This document shows, piece after piece, positions 46,209 through 55,882 of a stretch of DNA of 64,000 nt. The DNA lies in NCBI GenBank assembly GCA_045863055.1, contig BTUW01000008.1, forward strand, positions 62,001 to 126,000, given 5' to 3'. The stretch comes from UTCHB3 sp008363265 (lineage in GTDB: Bacteria; Bacteroidota; Ignavibacteria; Ignavibacteriales; Ignavibacteriaceae). Below the pieces are notes generated by a model that was given only the letters and a program-made list of their open reading frames with translations, searched no databases and had not been told where the DNA came from. Position 1 is the stretch's first letter, and every line of letters begins with the position of its first letter. The translations under genes were made by a program, and so were the position numbers.

Positions 46209-48926
46209 ATGAAAACGCGAATATTCATTTTTCTTTTAATCGCATTCAGCACGGTACTCTTGCCACAGAAGAAAGTTTACATCGTGCTCGGCTCCGACAC
46301 AGCCATCTGGGATGGGATGAGCACCAGCAGATACAACTGCACTTACAATACCACGCTATACTCTGACGCGACAAAAACCCCCTATCAGGTGATGCAACCC
46401 GGTTTTCGTAACCGGTATGTCGATTCATACGGCACACCGGTTAAGATGACCTGGTGGATGATGGCGGGTAACATCTTCAGACAGGCGACAAACAACAATG
46501 TACCTCTCGCGAACACGATGACGCTCTGGCTCATGAAGAAATATTACAGTCAGCAGATCGCCAGATGGGGCGATGAACTCACACTCCATTACCACACATT
46601 CTGGTGGACAGATTATAATCAGGACGGCATCTGGTACTGGAACCAGGCCCTCAATTTCACCGAAACCCGGGAAGATTTCGATGTAACACTGGCGCAGTTC
46701 CTCCTGGAAGAGCAGGTGTTCCCCGTCTCATTCCGCAGCGGCTGGCACGCGATGGATAACGAATGGCAGGCTTACCTGAACAAGATACTCCCCTACAGCC
46801 TGCATAACGATTACCCCGCAAAAAGGACAGACCTCACCGAACCGCTCGATAATACCTACGACTGGTCGCAGGCCTCCCCCGAGTTTGTTCCTTTTAAGCC
46901 CCATCCTGATAATTATCAACTCGGCGGAGGAACACGCGGATGGAATGTCAGGTCGGAGTATATGAAGTCGGTCAGCCAGACCATGATGAACAACATCTTC
47001 GCCAAGGCAAACGCCGGTACAGATCAACTCGCCTGCTTCTGGTCGCACCTTCCTGAGACCGACTACCTTGAGCAGGTCGGAAGGGTTGATACCATCGCGC
47101 ACAAAGCAGCACTACTTTACCCGAATGTTCAGTTTCAGTATTGCACCGCGATCGAGGCCTACCAGCTCTGGCGCCGCGGAAATGACACAATAAAACCTGA
47201 GATCACGCTCGCAGAAGAGGTATCCGGAAACAGCCGGAAGTTCGTCGTGACTTCAAATGAGCAGATCTGGCAGGAGCAGCCCTACCTCGCGATCAGAGAC
47301 CTCTACGACAGATACCTCGTCCCTGAAATGGTGCAGACAGGCGCCAATACCTGGAAAACGGTTGAGTCGTGGGATGTCAACCAACTCGGCAAGGTCGGTG
47401 TCGCTCTCACTGACACTATGGGTAACCAGTCGATGGCATTCATAAAATACCTCCCTGACGAAAAATACATCGACAATCACGACGCGGGATACTCAGAACT
47501 CTCCGGCTCGTTCACCACCTCGAACACCGTCGCATGGGGTACCGACTCAAGGGTTGCCTCCCTCAATCCAGGCGATTCGGCAAAGGTCCGCTGGAACTTC
47601 GTCGCGGAAAAATCAGGCTGGCACTCAGCGTTCATCCAGTTCCCGAACATCTCCGGTCAGGTCGATTCTCTCCGTGTCACGGTTTACAAGAACGGTTTCC
47701 CGGATGGATCTTTCTTTTACGCGAACAGCGCCCCGAGAAATAAATGGTCATACTTAACAACAAAACAGCTTGAAGCGGGCTCGATCTACACATATGAAGT
47801 AACGGGCAGGAACACTTCGACCTCACAGAAACTGATGGCAGCTGATGTAATGAAATTCTCAGCCTATGTCCGCGACCGTTCCCTGATCTGCGAGCAGACC
47901 CTCCTTGATGTTGGCGAGGTGAGTGAGGAAGACACCCTCAGGATCAACCTCCCGGTGCGGAACGACGGTATAAATGAACTCACGATAAGCTCGATCACCT
48001 CACAGGCGGGGCTTGTGGCCTACACAGGTCAGTCACCCATCATTCTCAGCGGGATGAGCGTTAACACCCTCCCTCTGCAGTTCATCCCTACAGCGAGGGG
48101 AAATTTCAGCGATACGATAATTATCTCCAGCAATGATCCCGTGAACCCCGTGATGAAAATACCTTTCAACGCCAAGGTTGTCCCCTATTTCGAGATAGTT
48201 GATGACGCCGACCCAACAGGTTACTCTGAAACAGGTACCTGGTTCAAGAGCGTGGCTCAGGCTTACGGCAACAGCAGCCGTTACGCGAACATCAACTCAA
48301 CTCCCGCGTATCCCGCGGCAACATTCAGTTTTACCATAAGCAAAGCGGGCAATTTCAATGTTGCCTATATCGTTCCCGTTACCGTGAACAGCGCCAACAA
48401 CGCCCTTTATCTTATAAAAAGCGGAGGTGTTGTGATCGATTCAATTTATAAAAATCAGAACACGAACAGCGGCCAGTGGGTGGTACTCGGCAACTACAAT
48501 TTTACCGAAGGGCAGGAAGTGTCGGTTACTGTTATCGATTCCCGCCAGAGCACATCGGGCCCCGTGATCCGCGCCGACGCGGTGAAGATATACATCCCCG
48601 ATCCAACCGGTGTTGAAGATACCGCGCCAAATAAGATGCCCGGCAACTTCGCCCTGGCTCAGAATTACCCGAACCCGTTCTCCACAGGAGCCCGATCAGG
48701 CAATCCCGCGACCGTTATCCGTTACGCGTTACCAAGTGCCGGAAATGTGAAACTGACCGTTTACAATTCTCTCGGTCAAAGGGTGGAAACTCTGGTTGAT
48801 GGATATCTCGAATCCGGTTCTCATGAAGTTAATTTCAATGCGGCAGGATTCACATCAGGTGTCTATTTTTACACTCTCGAATTCGGCGATAACAGGTTAA
48901 GCCGTAAAATGATCCTTCTGAAGTAA
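46209..48926 (+). CDS. T9SS-secreted protein with deacetylase-like N-terminus, two golvesin-like domains and an ASH-type domain
   Basis: The 905-residue protein has a signal peptide (1-18). An N-terminal domain of about 310 residues follows, with an HYHTFWW motif (His127 and His129) and many aromatic residues; it resembles carbohydrate deacetylase/glycoside-hydrolase barrels, but I cannot name the family. Two golvesin-like carbohydrate-binding domains come later (AGYSELSGSFTTSNTVAWGT, and TGYSETGTWFKSVAQAYGNS) with an ASH/choice-of-anchor type domain between them. The end is a T9SS sorting domain (FALAQNYPNPFS, ending SRKMILLK). This suggests a secreted enzyme or binder of a polysaccharide. 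It is followed by trmO after 11 bases. Confidence 0.7.
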   Translation: MKTRIFIFLLIAFSTVLLPQKKVYIVLGSDTAIWDGMSTSRYNCTYNTTLYSDATKTPYQVMQPGFRNRYVDSYGTPVKMTWWMMAGNIFRQATNNNVPLANTMTLWLMKKYYSQQIARWGDELTLHYHTFWWTDYNQDGIWYWNQALNFTETREDFDVTLAQFLLEEQVFPVSFRSGWHAMDNEWQAYLNKILPYSLHNDYPAKRTDLTEPLDNTYDWSQASPEFVPFKPHPDNYQLGGGTRGWNVRSEYMKSVSQTMMNNIFAKANAGTDQLACFWSHLPETDYLEQVGRVDTIAHKAALLYPNVQFQYCTAIEAYQLWRRGNDTIKPEITLAEEVSGNSRKFVVTSNEQIWQEQPYLAIRDLYDRYLVPEMVQTGANTWKTVESWDVNQLGKVGVALTDTMGNQSMAFIKYLPDEKYIDNHDAGYSELSGSFTTSNTVAWGTDSRVASLNPGDSAKVRWNFVAEKSGWHSAFIQFPNISGQVDSLRVTVYKNGFPDGSFFYANSAPRNKWSYLTTKQLEAGSIYTYEVTGRNTSTSQKLMAADVMKFSAYVRDRSLICEQTLLDVGEVSEEDTLRINLPVRNDGINELTISSITSQAGLVAYTGQSPIILSGMSVNTLPLQFIPTARGNFSDTIIISSNDPVNPVMKIPFNAKVVPYFEIVDDADPTGYSETGTWFKSVAQAYGNSSRYANINSTPAYPAATFSFTISKAGNFNVAYIVPVTVNSANNALYLIKSGGVVIDSIYKNQNTNSGQWVVLGNYNFTEGQEVSVTVIDSRQSTSGPVIRADAVKIYIPDPTGVEDTAPNKMPGNFALAQNYPNPFSTGARSGNPATVIRYALPSAGNVKLTVYNSLGQRVETLVDGYLESGSHEVNFNAAGFTSGVYFYTLEFGDNRLSRKMILLK

Positions 48927-48937
48927 TTTGAGGCAAA

Positions 48938-49633
48938 ATGGAGAATATCGAGCCGATCGGTTTTGTAGTTTCCCCCAATAAACAACGGTATGAAACCCCT
49001 CATCAGGGGGTTCTGGCGGATGATTCAACCTCGGTTATCCGCCTGAACCCGGGGATGAACTACGAGCAGGCCCTTAAACACCTCGATGGTTTCGATATGA
49101 TCTGGGTGATCTACCTGTTCCATCTCAACTCAACCTGGAAACCGATGGTCACCCCGCCAAGAAACAACGGCAGAAAGGTTGGTGTTTTTGCCACCAGATC
49201 GCCACACAGACCCAATAATATCGGGCTGAGCTGCGTCAGGCTCCTGAAAGTGGAGGGGCTCGATATCCATATCTCAGGCTCTGACATCCTCGACGGAAGT
49301 CCCGTTCTGGACATCAAGCCGTATATCCCCTACTCCGATTCGTTCCCTTCCGCCTCAACGGGATGGATAAAAACCGATAAAATTGAGAGATACTCGGTTG
49401 AGTTCACTGAAACTGCGATTGAAACTGCGCGGAAAATAATGGAGGAAACGGGAAGCAATCTCACCGGTTATGCCAAGGTGCAGCTGGCTTTTGAACCAAA
49501 CGACACTTCAAGAAAAAGAATTAAAGGGACTCCGGATGGAGGGTTTTGCTTAAGTTACAAGGAATGGAGGATCAATTATAAAATTGAATTGGCTGACCGG
49601 ATTGTTTCCGTCATATCAATCGAAATGTCTTAA
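48938..49633 (+). CDS. trmO: tRNA (adenine(37)-N6)-methyltransferase
   Basis: The 231-residue protein matches the TrmO/YaeB (UPF0066) family: PIGFVVSPNKQRYETPHQGV near the start, FATRSPHRPNNIGLSCVRL and SDILDGSPVLDIKPYIPYSD. It uses S-adenosylmethionine to methylate t6A at position 37 of some tRNAs. It starts 11 bases after the preceding T9SS gene, so it may be on the same transcript. Its 3' end faces the split kinase. Confidence 0.9.
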   Translation: MENIEPIGFVVSPNKQRYETPHQGVLADDSTSVIRLNPGMNYEQALKHLDGFDMIWVIYLFHLNSTWKPMVTPPRNNGRKVGVFATRSPHRPNNIGLSCVRLLKVEGLDIHISGSDILDGSPVLDIKPYIPYSDSFPSASTGWIKTDKIERYSVEFTETAIETARKIMEETGSNLTGYAKVQLAFEPNDTSRKRIKGTPDGGFCLSYKEWRINYKIELADRIVSVISIEMS

Positions 49634-49651
49634 AATAAACAATATCAAGAT

Positions 49652-50707
49652 CTACTCTTTAGGAGTGCCAAGTATAGAAGTTATCGCATGCATCAGGTCC
49701 TTCTTGAAGAATGGTTTGACGAGAACCGCATCAAAAACCTGAATCCGGGGATTCATAAGAAACTCACCCGGTGACGCGGTTACCAGAGCCACAAGCGGAG
49801 TTTTTTCATATCCGGGTATTGCCCTCACCAGGTTCTTCAAAATAATTACATTCTCCCTTTCCTCCCTATGAACGGCTACCATTATCAGATCAAACTTTTC
49901 CTGTTTCATCAACTCTATCGCACTATCCTGATCAAACGCCAGTCTTGCGGTGTAATCATCTCTTATCGAAACCTTAAGAACATTCGCACTCATCTTATCT
50001 TTTTCGAAAACCAGGATCCTTGGCTTTCCGTCTGTCTCTTCCGTCTCTTCCATCAGTTCCGGAGATCCATGGTTTGATGGCTTTTCCTGGATGGAAAGAT
50101 CGAGAATGGCAACGGGCAACTCAATTGTGAAGATACTCCCTTTGCCGGGGGCACTCTTGATCTTGATATCACCACCCAGATTCTGGATCATTTTCCTGGC
50201 GACTGTCAGCCCAAGACCTGTACCTTCGAAGTCACGGCCCATTCCCTCGCTCACCTGCCTAAAACCTTCAAAGATCATTTCATGATGCTCAAACGCGATT
50301 CCGATGCCGGTATCCTCGACTTCGATCCTCACAGTTCTTGTTTCGTCTGTCGGTGGATTTAGTCTTAACTCGACTCTTCCGGCGAATGTATATTTTATGG
50401 CGTTGTCGAGGAGACATTTCAAAGCAGTTTTAAGGGATGCTGCTGGTAGTACCGTATTCATCCGGTTCTTTGGCAGGGTGAAGGTATATCTTAACCCTTT
50501 CGCTTCAGCAGATCGTTCGAACTCTTCACCTGTGCTTCTGACAAGTTCCACCAGATCAAACTCGCCAAATCCCTCGCCCATCCCCTTGGCTCCCTGTATC
50601 GATACATCAAGTATCAGATTGAATGTATTCATCAACCGCGATCCCGCAGCGATCAATTTACGCGCGGTCTCTTTTATCATCAGTTCCTCAGCTTCATCGA
50701 AGATCAT
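49652..50707 (-). pseudogene. Hybrid histidine kinase, C-terminal part (HATPase and Ala-substituted receiver) after an in-frame amber codon
   Basis: This 351-residue frame begins directly after a TAG in the same frame as the upstream kinase fragment. It holds the rest of the HisKA dimerization helices, an HATPase domain (DNAIKYTFAG, EDTGIGIAFEHHEMIFEGFRQ, GTGLGLTVARKM) and a receiver-like domain. In the receiver the expected phospho-acceptor Asp is Ala (DLIMVAVHR, codon 49874-49876) and the acidic pair is EKD. Without the upstream half there is no phospho-accepting His. It could start at ATG 50707, but the AGGAG there directly abuts the ATG, too close for normal initiation. Confidence 0.75.
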
Positions 50708-50710
50708 CTC

Positions 50711-51988
50711 CTAAAGCCCAACAATTCCATGGATCGGGGTTCTAAGTTCATGGCTCATATTGGCGAGAATATTCGACTTCAACCTGCTCGCTTCTTCAGC
50801 TCTGTTCTTGGCTACATTAAGCTCCTGCTGTGCCTTTCTGAAATCAGAAATATCGGTAACATAACCGATATATTCGTTATCTGAAAGCTTGATCGCGCTG
50901 AGCATCGCGTTGAATTTCCTCATTTTAACCGATTGAAGGACGAATTCATTAATGAACTCCCCCTTTTCAACAAGCGTCTTGAATGATTTGATCCCGTCTT
51001 CTATCGACTCCTCTGCAACATATTTCGACAAATGAGTTCCGATGATCTCTTCTTTGCCCCCTTCAAAAAGCTGACAACCGGTTGGATTGACATCAATGTA
51101 AATCCCTTCGCTGTCAACAACAAAGATACCTACAGGTACTGAGTTAAAATATTTCTGAAGCCTGCCGGCACTCACCTTCAGAGCTGTTTCGGCCTTTATT
51201 CTCTCAGTGATGTCCTTGGTTACCCCGTTATATGCTGTCAATACTCCGTTTTCATCATATTCATATTTTACTGTTGACTCAGTCCAAATGAGTGACCCGT
51301 CTTTTTTCCGCCAGCGAACGATTACTCCATTACTGATCCCCTTGCTCATAGCCTCCTCGATCACGGATATATCATCCGGATAAGCGATCTTGTGGCCCAG
51401 AAAAGGATCGGCATAGTATTCTTCTGGTGTATAACCGGTTATTCTCACAGACGAAGGGCTGATATACTCAAAGGCCGGATCTGGTTTGATCCTGTAGCGA
51501 AATATCATATCGAATGTGTTCTCGATAATTTCCCTGAATTTTTTCTCATTTGCCTTAAGAGACCTTTGTGCTTCATATTTCCCGGTTATATCGGTGAATA
51601 CTGCACAGACACGAAACGGCTCATTTTCCCCCTCCATGAACTCGGGGTGCGCGTCAATAGAAATCCACTTGATGGCCTTTTCCCTGGGGTGATAAACCCC
51701 CATAATCACCTCTTTTACAGGTTTCCCCGTTCTTAGCGCGACCATTGCCGGGTGATCTTTCCCCTCGAACGGGGTGCCGTCTTCCTTCATTGTACGCCAT
51801 TCCGGATTCATCGAAGTGCGGCCCATTATCTCGTCATCGGTCAAACCTAAAATATCAAGCGCGGCAGGATTAGCCGAAATAATGCTGCCGTCTTTGTTTT
51901 GATATACTATACCGTGTGCCAGGGAATGGAAAAGGGAATTGAACTTCTCTTCGAAGCTGTCGGAAGTAAAATGGTTGGAATTTGCCAT
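50711..51988 (-). pseudogene. Hybrid histidine kinase, N-terminal part (three PAS domains and H box) ending at an in-frame amber codon
   Basis: The 425-residue frame holds three PAS domains (about 10-130, 145-270 and 280-390, with motifs such as GITGKYEAQRS-like linkers and GVTKDITERIKAETAL). A HisKA H box follows (SHELRTPIHGIVGL, His413), and then TAG at 50711-50713. In both other kinases of the window the same place reads G-F/Y-A-E-I. The downstream frame continues with E-M-I-F in the same phase, so a single base change (for example TCG or GCG-type codon to TAG) would restore one 777-residue kinase. Recent nonsense mutation, sequencing error or programmed readthrough are all possible. Confidence 0.75.
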
Positions 51989-52198
51989 ACCGGTACGCGC
52001 TTTATATTACGAGTAAATCGAACTCAACTTTTGAAAAATTCCAAAAGAACATTCCGTCGCCTTCACGATCGAAACGTTTCGGACTTCACTTTCGGATCTC
52101 GGGATGATCAGTGGTAGTCATTCAGCCACGGGTCGCGCGTTCCCGGTTAACAATTAATACAAAATCAATGTGGCAATCTATTGAAAAATACCAAAACC

Positions 52199-52228
52199 AC
52201 AAAGGGAGTTTGTCACAACTCCCTTTGT
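52199..52228 (-). terminator. Rho-independent terminator-like hairpin
   Basis: ACAAAGGGAGTT (52199-52210) and AACTCCCTTTGT (52217-52228) form a perfect 12-bp stem with a TGTCAC loop. It lies 13 bases after the stop of the beta-lactamase-fold gene, and on the minus strand it is followed by a T-rich stretch. Confidence 0.65.
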
Positions 52229-52241
52229 CATCTTAATCATT

Positions 52242-53513
52242 CTATTTTGTGAGAACTATCCTTTTGATCTTGTAAAGCGCATCCTGCATATGGTTCATGG
52301 TACCCAACAGCGAGGTCATATACTCGCGCAGATCCCAGCCATTGGTGTACATCACAACAGTTACATCGGTAACAGGATCGTGCTCCATCTGCGAGAGGTA
52401 TCCTTCATGAGCACCTGTGTGACCGTATCCGAGCTGGTTCACATAGTGTACCCCGCAGCCGTAAGCTGAAATTCCACCCGGCTTGGTTGGGATACAGTTC
52501 AACATCGTAAGGTAAACCGTATTGGGAGTAAGCACCCCCTCACCCCTGATCAATTTTCTGATGAAGAGTGAAAGATCGTCGATTGTGGTGATCAGGTTTC
52601 CTTCGGCAACATTCAGCGAGATGTTTGAAATGGTGGCGTTCCTTATCCCGCCTTCAAGCTGCACATAACCCGGCGCGAACGGCACAGGAAGTGTATTGTC
52701 AGTTCCCAGTGACGGCATCGAAGAAGAGGTCATTCCCATCGGTTTGATCACCTCATCCATAATAAAATCGCCGTATGATTTCCCCGACACCCTCTCGATT
52801 ATCTTTCCAAGCATCGAGTAGCCCGTGTTGCTGTAGTGGTAGTCGGTTCCCGGTCTGAAGTAGTAAAGCCCGGTAGCGGCAACAACTCCCAGCAACTCAT
52901 CGAATGTATAGGTGTGGTTCGGGTTTTGCGAGTTGATGTAGTCTGAGTACCAGCCCCCCTTGTACGGGACATTCGCGCTGATCGTATCGGGGATCGGATC
53001 GTTCGAAATGTCGAAAACACCGGCCCTGTGCTGAAGGAGCTGCAGGATCGTTATCTCATTTTTGAACGGGATAGCGTAGTTCTGGTCGTTCGGAACATAA
53101 GTGGCTGAAGTGCCGGGAATGGTGTCCGTTATCTTCGCGTTTATATCCAGCTTCCCGCGCTGGTGAAGTAGAAGAACAGCGGTGGAAGTGAGGGTTTTGG
53201 TGTTACTCGCGGCCCTGAAGTGAGTTGCTGAAGTAACCGCGTTCGTGAAACCTGTCTGGTAGAAAACCTCTCCTCCCGGATAGATCACCTTCATGGCAAG
53301 CCCGCCGGGAAACGCGGGGTTCTTTTTCTTTATCGAATCAAGTGCGGCATCAATAACCTTCTTGATCTGCTCGGAATAATTCCGGTTGGTTGCCTCAACA
53401 CTGTTCTCATCCTTGCACGATACAAAAACGAGCGATATGAAGAGCACACAAACAATTACCCACCGATTCAACGGGCTCCCTGCCCTCATCCCTCCGGATA
53501 ATTTCATCGACAT
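52242..53513 (-). CDS. Beta-lactamase-fold serine hydrolase lipoprotein
   Basis: From ATG 53513, with GGAG about six bases upstream, the protein has 423 residues; a GTG at 53546 is less likely. A lipoprotein signal ends in lipobox FVSC (Cys33). The serine beta-lactamase/class C-like fold shows the SxxK motif in RAASNTKTLTS, the YxN motif in YHYSNTGYSMLG and a C-terminal YGHTGAHEGY in place of KTG. Such proteins are D-alanyl carboxypeptidases, esterases or D-aminopeptidases rather than resistance enzymes. It would be anchored in the periplasm or outer membrane. Confidence 0.85.
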   Translation of the reverse strand: MSMKLSGGMRAGSPLNRWVIVCVLFISLVFVSCKDENSVEATNRNYSEQIKKVIDAALDSIKKKNPAFPGGLAMKVIYPGGEVFYQTGFTNAVTSATHFRAASNTKTLTSTAVLLLHQRGKLDINAKITDTIPGTSATYVPNDQNYAIPFKNEITILQLLQHRAGVFDISNDPIPDTISANVPYKGGWYSDYINSQNPNHTYTFDELLGVVAATGLYYFRPGTDYHYSNTGYSMLGKIIERVSGKSYGDFIMDEVIKPMGMTSSSMPSLGTDNTLPVPFAPGYVQLEGGIRNATISNISLNVAEGNLITTIDDLSLFIRKLIRGEGVLTPNTVYLTMLNCIPTKPGGISAYGCGVHYVNQLGYGHTGAHEGYLSQMEHDPVTDVTVVMYTNGWDLREYMTSLLGTMNHMQDALYKIKRIVLTK

Positions 53514-53700
53514 AGGGTCTCCAACAATAATGTTAATAATGGACACTTACGCGATTAAACACAATCTTAAATCAAAGAGTAAAAATACACTATTTCAATT
53601 AATATTGATTCAGGGGAGGAGGAGATTTCCGGGGCTATTGAACAAATTTAGCTAAATTCGTTCAACATGCTGACGGTATTTGCATAAATCAATAAACTTA

Positions 53701-54234
53701 CTAATTTATTTCGTATGCTGAGCGATCAAGCGAATAGACCAGGCACTTGACCGGACTACCATCATGAACGGAAACCTCTTCAAACTCACGAATAACCTTG
53801 AAGCCGAAACGTTCGGCGAGGGATATCGATCTCCCGTTCGGCGCCTCGATGATCGCATCGATCCTGCCGAGGCCAAGTGCCCCGAACCCAAATTCAAGAA
53901 CCGCCCCAAGTGCTTCACCGGCAAAACCCTTCCCCTGATATTGAGGCAGGAGTTCATAGCCAACCTCTGCCGAAAACCTGTCCTCAGAAAAATTCCAAAG
54001 GCAGATCGTTCCGAGGAAAGTGTTATCCTCCCTGCTTTTTACGAGCCAGTAGTGCCACTTCCCCTCATCAAATCCGCCGGTAAGATTTGCGATGAAGGCT
54101 TCCGCTTCTTCAAACTCAGTTTGGAGTTTTCGGTTAAGATGCACCGCCACTTCCGGGTCGGAACGAAGCCTGAATATCGCCGGAGCGTCGTCAAGAGTTG
54201 GGGGTGTGAGGATAAGTCTATCCGTTGCGATCAT
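53701..54234 (-). CDS. GNAT-family N-acetyltransferase (RimJ/RimL type)
   Basis: The 177-residue protein begins with the RimJ/RimL-type TDRLILTPPTLDDAPAIFRL and has the acetyl-CoA loop QYQGKGFAGEALGAVLEFGF and the ending NGRSISLAERFGFKVIREFE. It transfers acetyl groups to an amino group, possibly a protein N-terminus or a small molecule. It lies 9 bases after the first small secreted paralogue on the same strand and may share its transcript. Confidence 0.88.
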   Translation of the reverse strand: MIATDRLILTPPTLDDAPAIFRLRSDPEVAVHLNRKLQTEFEEAEAFIANLTGGFDEGKWHYWLVKSREDNTFLGTICLWNFSEDRFSAEVGYELLPQYQGKGFAGEALGAVLEFGFGALGLGRIDAIIEAPNGRSISLAERFGFKVIREFEEVSVHDGSPVKCLVYSLDRSAYEIN

Positions 54235-54243
54235 CTTCTTTAA

Positions 54244-54657
54244 TCATAAAGGTTTACCGATACTGATGTATGTATCTCTATCAGTGAAAAAGACAAAGCC
54301 ATTGATTGCGATCTCGATAGAATAATCGACATCATGTATGATCTCACCTCCAAGATCAAGGGCCTGCTGTTTAAGAACCTGCCACCTGTTGTTCAGATCA
54401 TTTACATTTTCACTGTACACAAAGGATTTATCCGATCTGGCCAGAATTTGAAATAAGTGCGATCCGTTCGAGTATCTACTCCCGGTAACTGGATGATAGC
54501 CTAACTCCAGAGCCTTTTTCTTGATCAGACTGACGGTCTTCGTATTTAGAAGTTCAAGAATTTGAGTGAAAGTTATATCCGGCTTGGCCTTTTTCTCCTG
54601 CGACAGACCTGTGCCGGTGAGAAGTAAAGCCAAAAGAAGAAGAGTTATTATGCGCAT
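54244..54657 (-). CDS. Small secreted protein, array member 1 (most divergent)
   Basis: From ATG 54657 (a TTG four codons earlier is not used, as judged from the other copies) the protein has 137 residues. The signal peptide (MRIITLLLLALLLTGTGLSQ) and the GAGGTACAAA leader place it in the same family as the seven copies at 55883-59440. The mature part (ITFTQILELLNTKT, ELGYHP, FQILARSDKSFVYSENVND, QALDLG) follows the same plan at low identity. It is separated from the others by the GH53 gene. No known domain is recognised. A TATAAAC...CCAAAT motif (54713-54729) may be its promoter. Confidence 0.7.
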   Translation of the reverse strand: MRIITLLLLALLLTGTGLSQEKKAKPDITFTQILELLNTKTVSLIKKKALELGYHPVTGSRYSNGSHLFQILARSDKSFVYSENVNDLNNRWQVLKQQALDLGGEIIHDVDYSIEIAINGFVFFTDRDTYISIGKPL

Positions 54658-54762
54658 TTTGTACCTCAATTAAATAGAAGATTAAAAACAATTGCTAAAA
54701 AAGGTCAGGGAAGTATAAACAATCCAAATGGTCGTATGTTCCAAAATTTCCGGTCTGCCTGA

Positions 54763-55848
54763 TCACTCACCGAATGCCTTCAATACCGGAAGTGCCCGGA
54801 AGTTAAAATTGTAAAAAGCCTGATTTTCGTATGGCGAGCCATCTGTTGATGTGGTACCCCGGAACGCGACCCACTCCCCGCCCCAGTAGCAGACACCCGC
54901 GCCGCCCTCTGAAGCCCTCACCTCATCGAAAACCTTTTTAACGAAGTTGTACTGTCCATCGGGAGTAGCGGGGTATCCCGGGTGAAGCTGATCTTCGAGC
55001 CCGACAATGTTGTTGGTCCAGTCGTTCCAGCCAAGTGTGAATGGATAGGATGTTTCAACCACCGCCACTTCCTTGCCAAACTCACGGTTGAGAGAGGATA
55101 AAACCTCACTCAGCGTGTCCACATTTTTGCCGTGCCAAAGGGGGTAATAGGAAAGACCTATGATATCATAATCGGCACCCGTGATCGAACGAAAGAAACC
55201 GTCAGCCCAAGTCAGTCCCGCGTAATGCAGCACTATCTTCGTACCCGGCGAAAACTTCCGCACCGCGCGCGTGGCAGTATCGAGAAGTGACCTGAACCCG
55301 GACGGTGAAGTGGCGATCCTCCCCGCGTCAAACAGGAATCCGGAGTTGATCTCGTTCCCAAGCTGAATGAAGTCGGGCTTGATCTCAGTGGCTATCATTT
55401 TTGTATAGGCATATACCGAATCATGAAGTGCGGCCGGGGTTATCCCCTGCCATGCCCGCGGCATCACCTGATGTCCCGGATCAGCCCAGGTATCAGAGTA
55501 GTGCACGGTGAGCATCACGCGGAAACCCTCGCTTCGCAGCCGGGAGCAGAACCACTTCACTCCGGCAAAACCTTGATCAAACTCATCCGGGTCCTTCCAA
55601 AGACGGAGCCTTACGGTGTTAACACCGGCTTTTCTGAGAGTAACAAGCATCGGCTCGGCCACACTGTCAGCATTAAAAAAGACCGTCCCTTCCCTCTCGA
55701 TCAGCGGCAAAAGTGAAAGGTCCGCCCCGCGAATAAAGAACTTCGCTTCACCCACGGGAGGGACCCCGGGGGATGTTGCACTCTCACAGCCGGCGAAACC
55801 AAGTACCGCTAAAAACGCAAGTGTTATTGAAATTTTTGGTATTTTCAT
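54763..55848 (-). CDS. Arabinogalactan endo-beta-1,4-galactanase (GH53) lipoprotein
   Basis: The 361-residue protein has a lipoprotein signal (lipobox FAGC, Cys21). A GH53 barrel follows: RGADLSLLPLIEREG, VNTVRLRLWKDP, VHYSDTWADPGHQVMPRAW, the acid/base Glu166 in DFIQLGNEINSG and the nucleophile Glu265 in VAVVETSYPF. The near-C-terminal GAGVCYWGGEWV also fits. GH53 enzymes cut beta-1,4-galactan of plant pectin. Here it would be tethered to the cell surface or periplasmic face. It sits inside the array of small secreted genes, between members 1 and 2. Confidence 0.9.
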   Translation of the reverse strand: MKIPKISITLAFLAVLGFAGCESATSPGVPPVGEAKFFIRGADLSLLPLIEREGTVFFNADSVAEPMLVTLRKAGVNTVRLRLWKDPDEFDQGFAGVKWFCSRLRSEGFRVMLTVHYSDTWADPGHQVMPRAWQGITPAALHDSVYAYTKMIATEIKPDFIQLGNEINSGFLFDAGRIATSPSGFRSLLDTATRAVRKFSPGTKIVLHYAGLTWADGFFRSITGADYDIIGLSYYPLWHGKNVDTLSEVLSSLNREFGKEVAVVETSYPFTLGWNDWTNNIVGLEDQLHPGYPATPDGQYNFVKKVFDEVRASEGGAGVCYWGGEWVAFRGTTSTDGSPYENQAFYNFNFRALPVLKAFGE

Positions 55849-55882
55849 ACCAAAATATACGGGGAAAATGCCTGAGTTGCGG

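Noticed and set aside
52242..53513. Beta-lactam resistance gene
   Set aside because: SxxK and YxN are shared by many serine hydrolases of this fold; the closing motif is HTG and the protein is a lipoprotein with class C/peptidase-like spacing.
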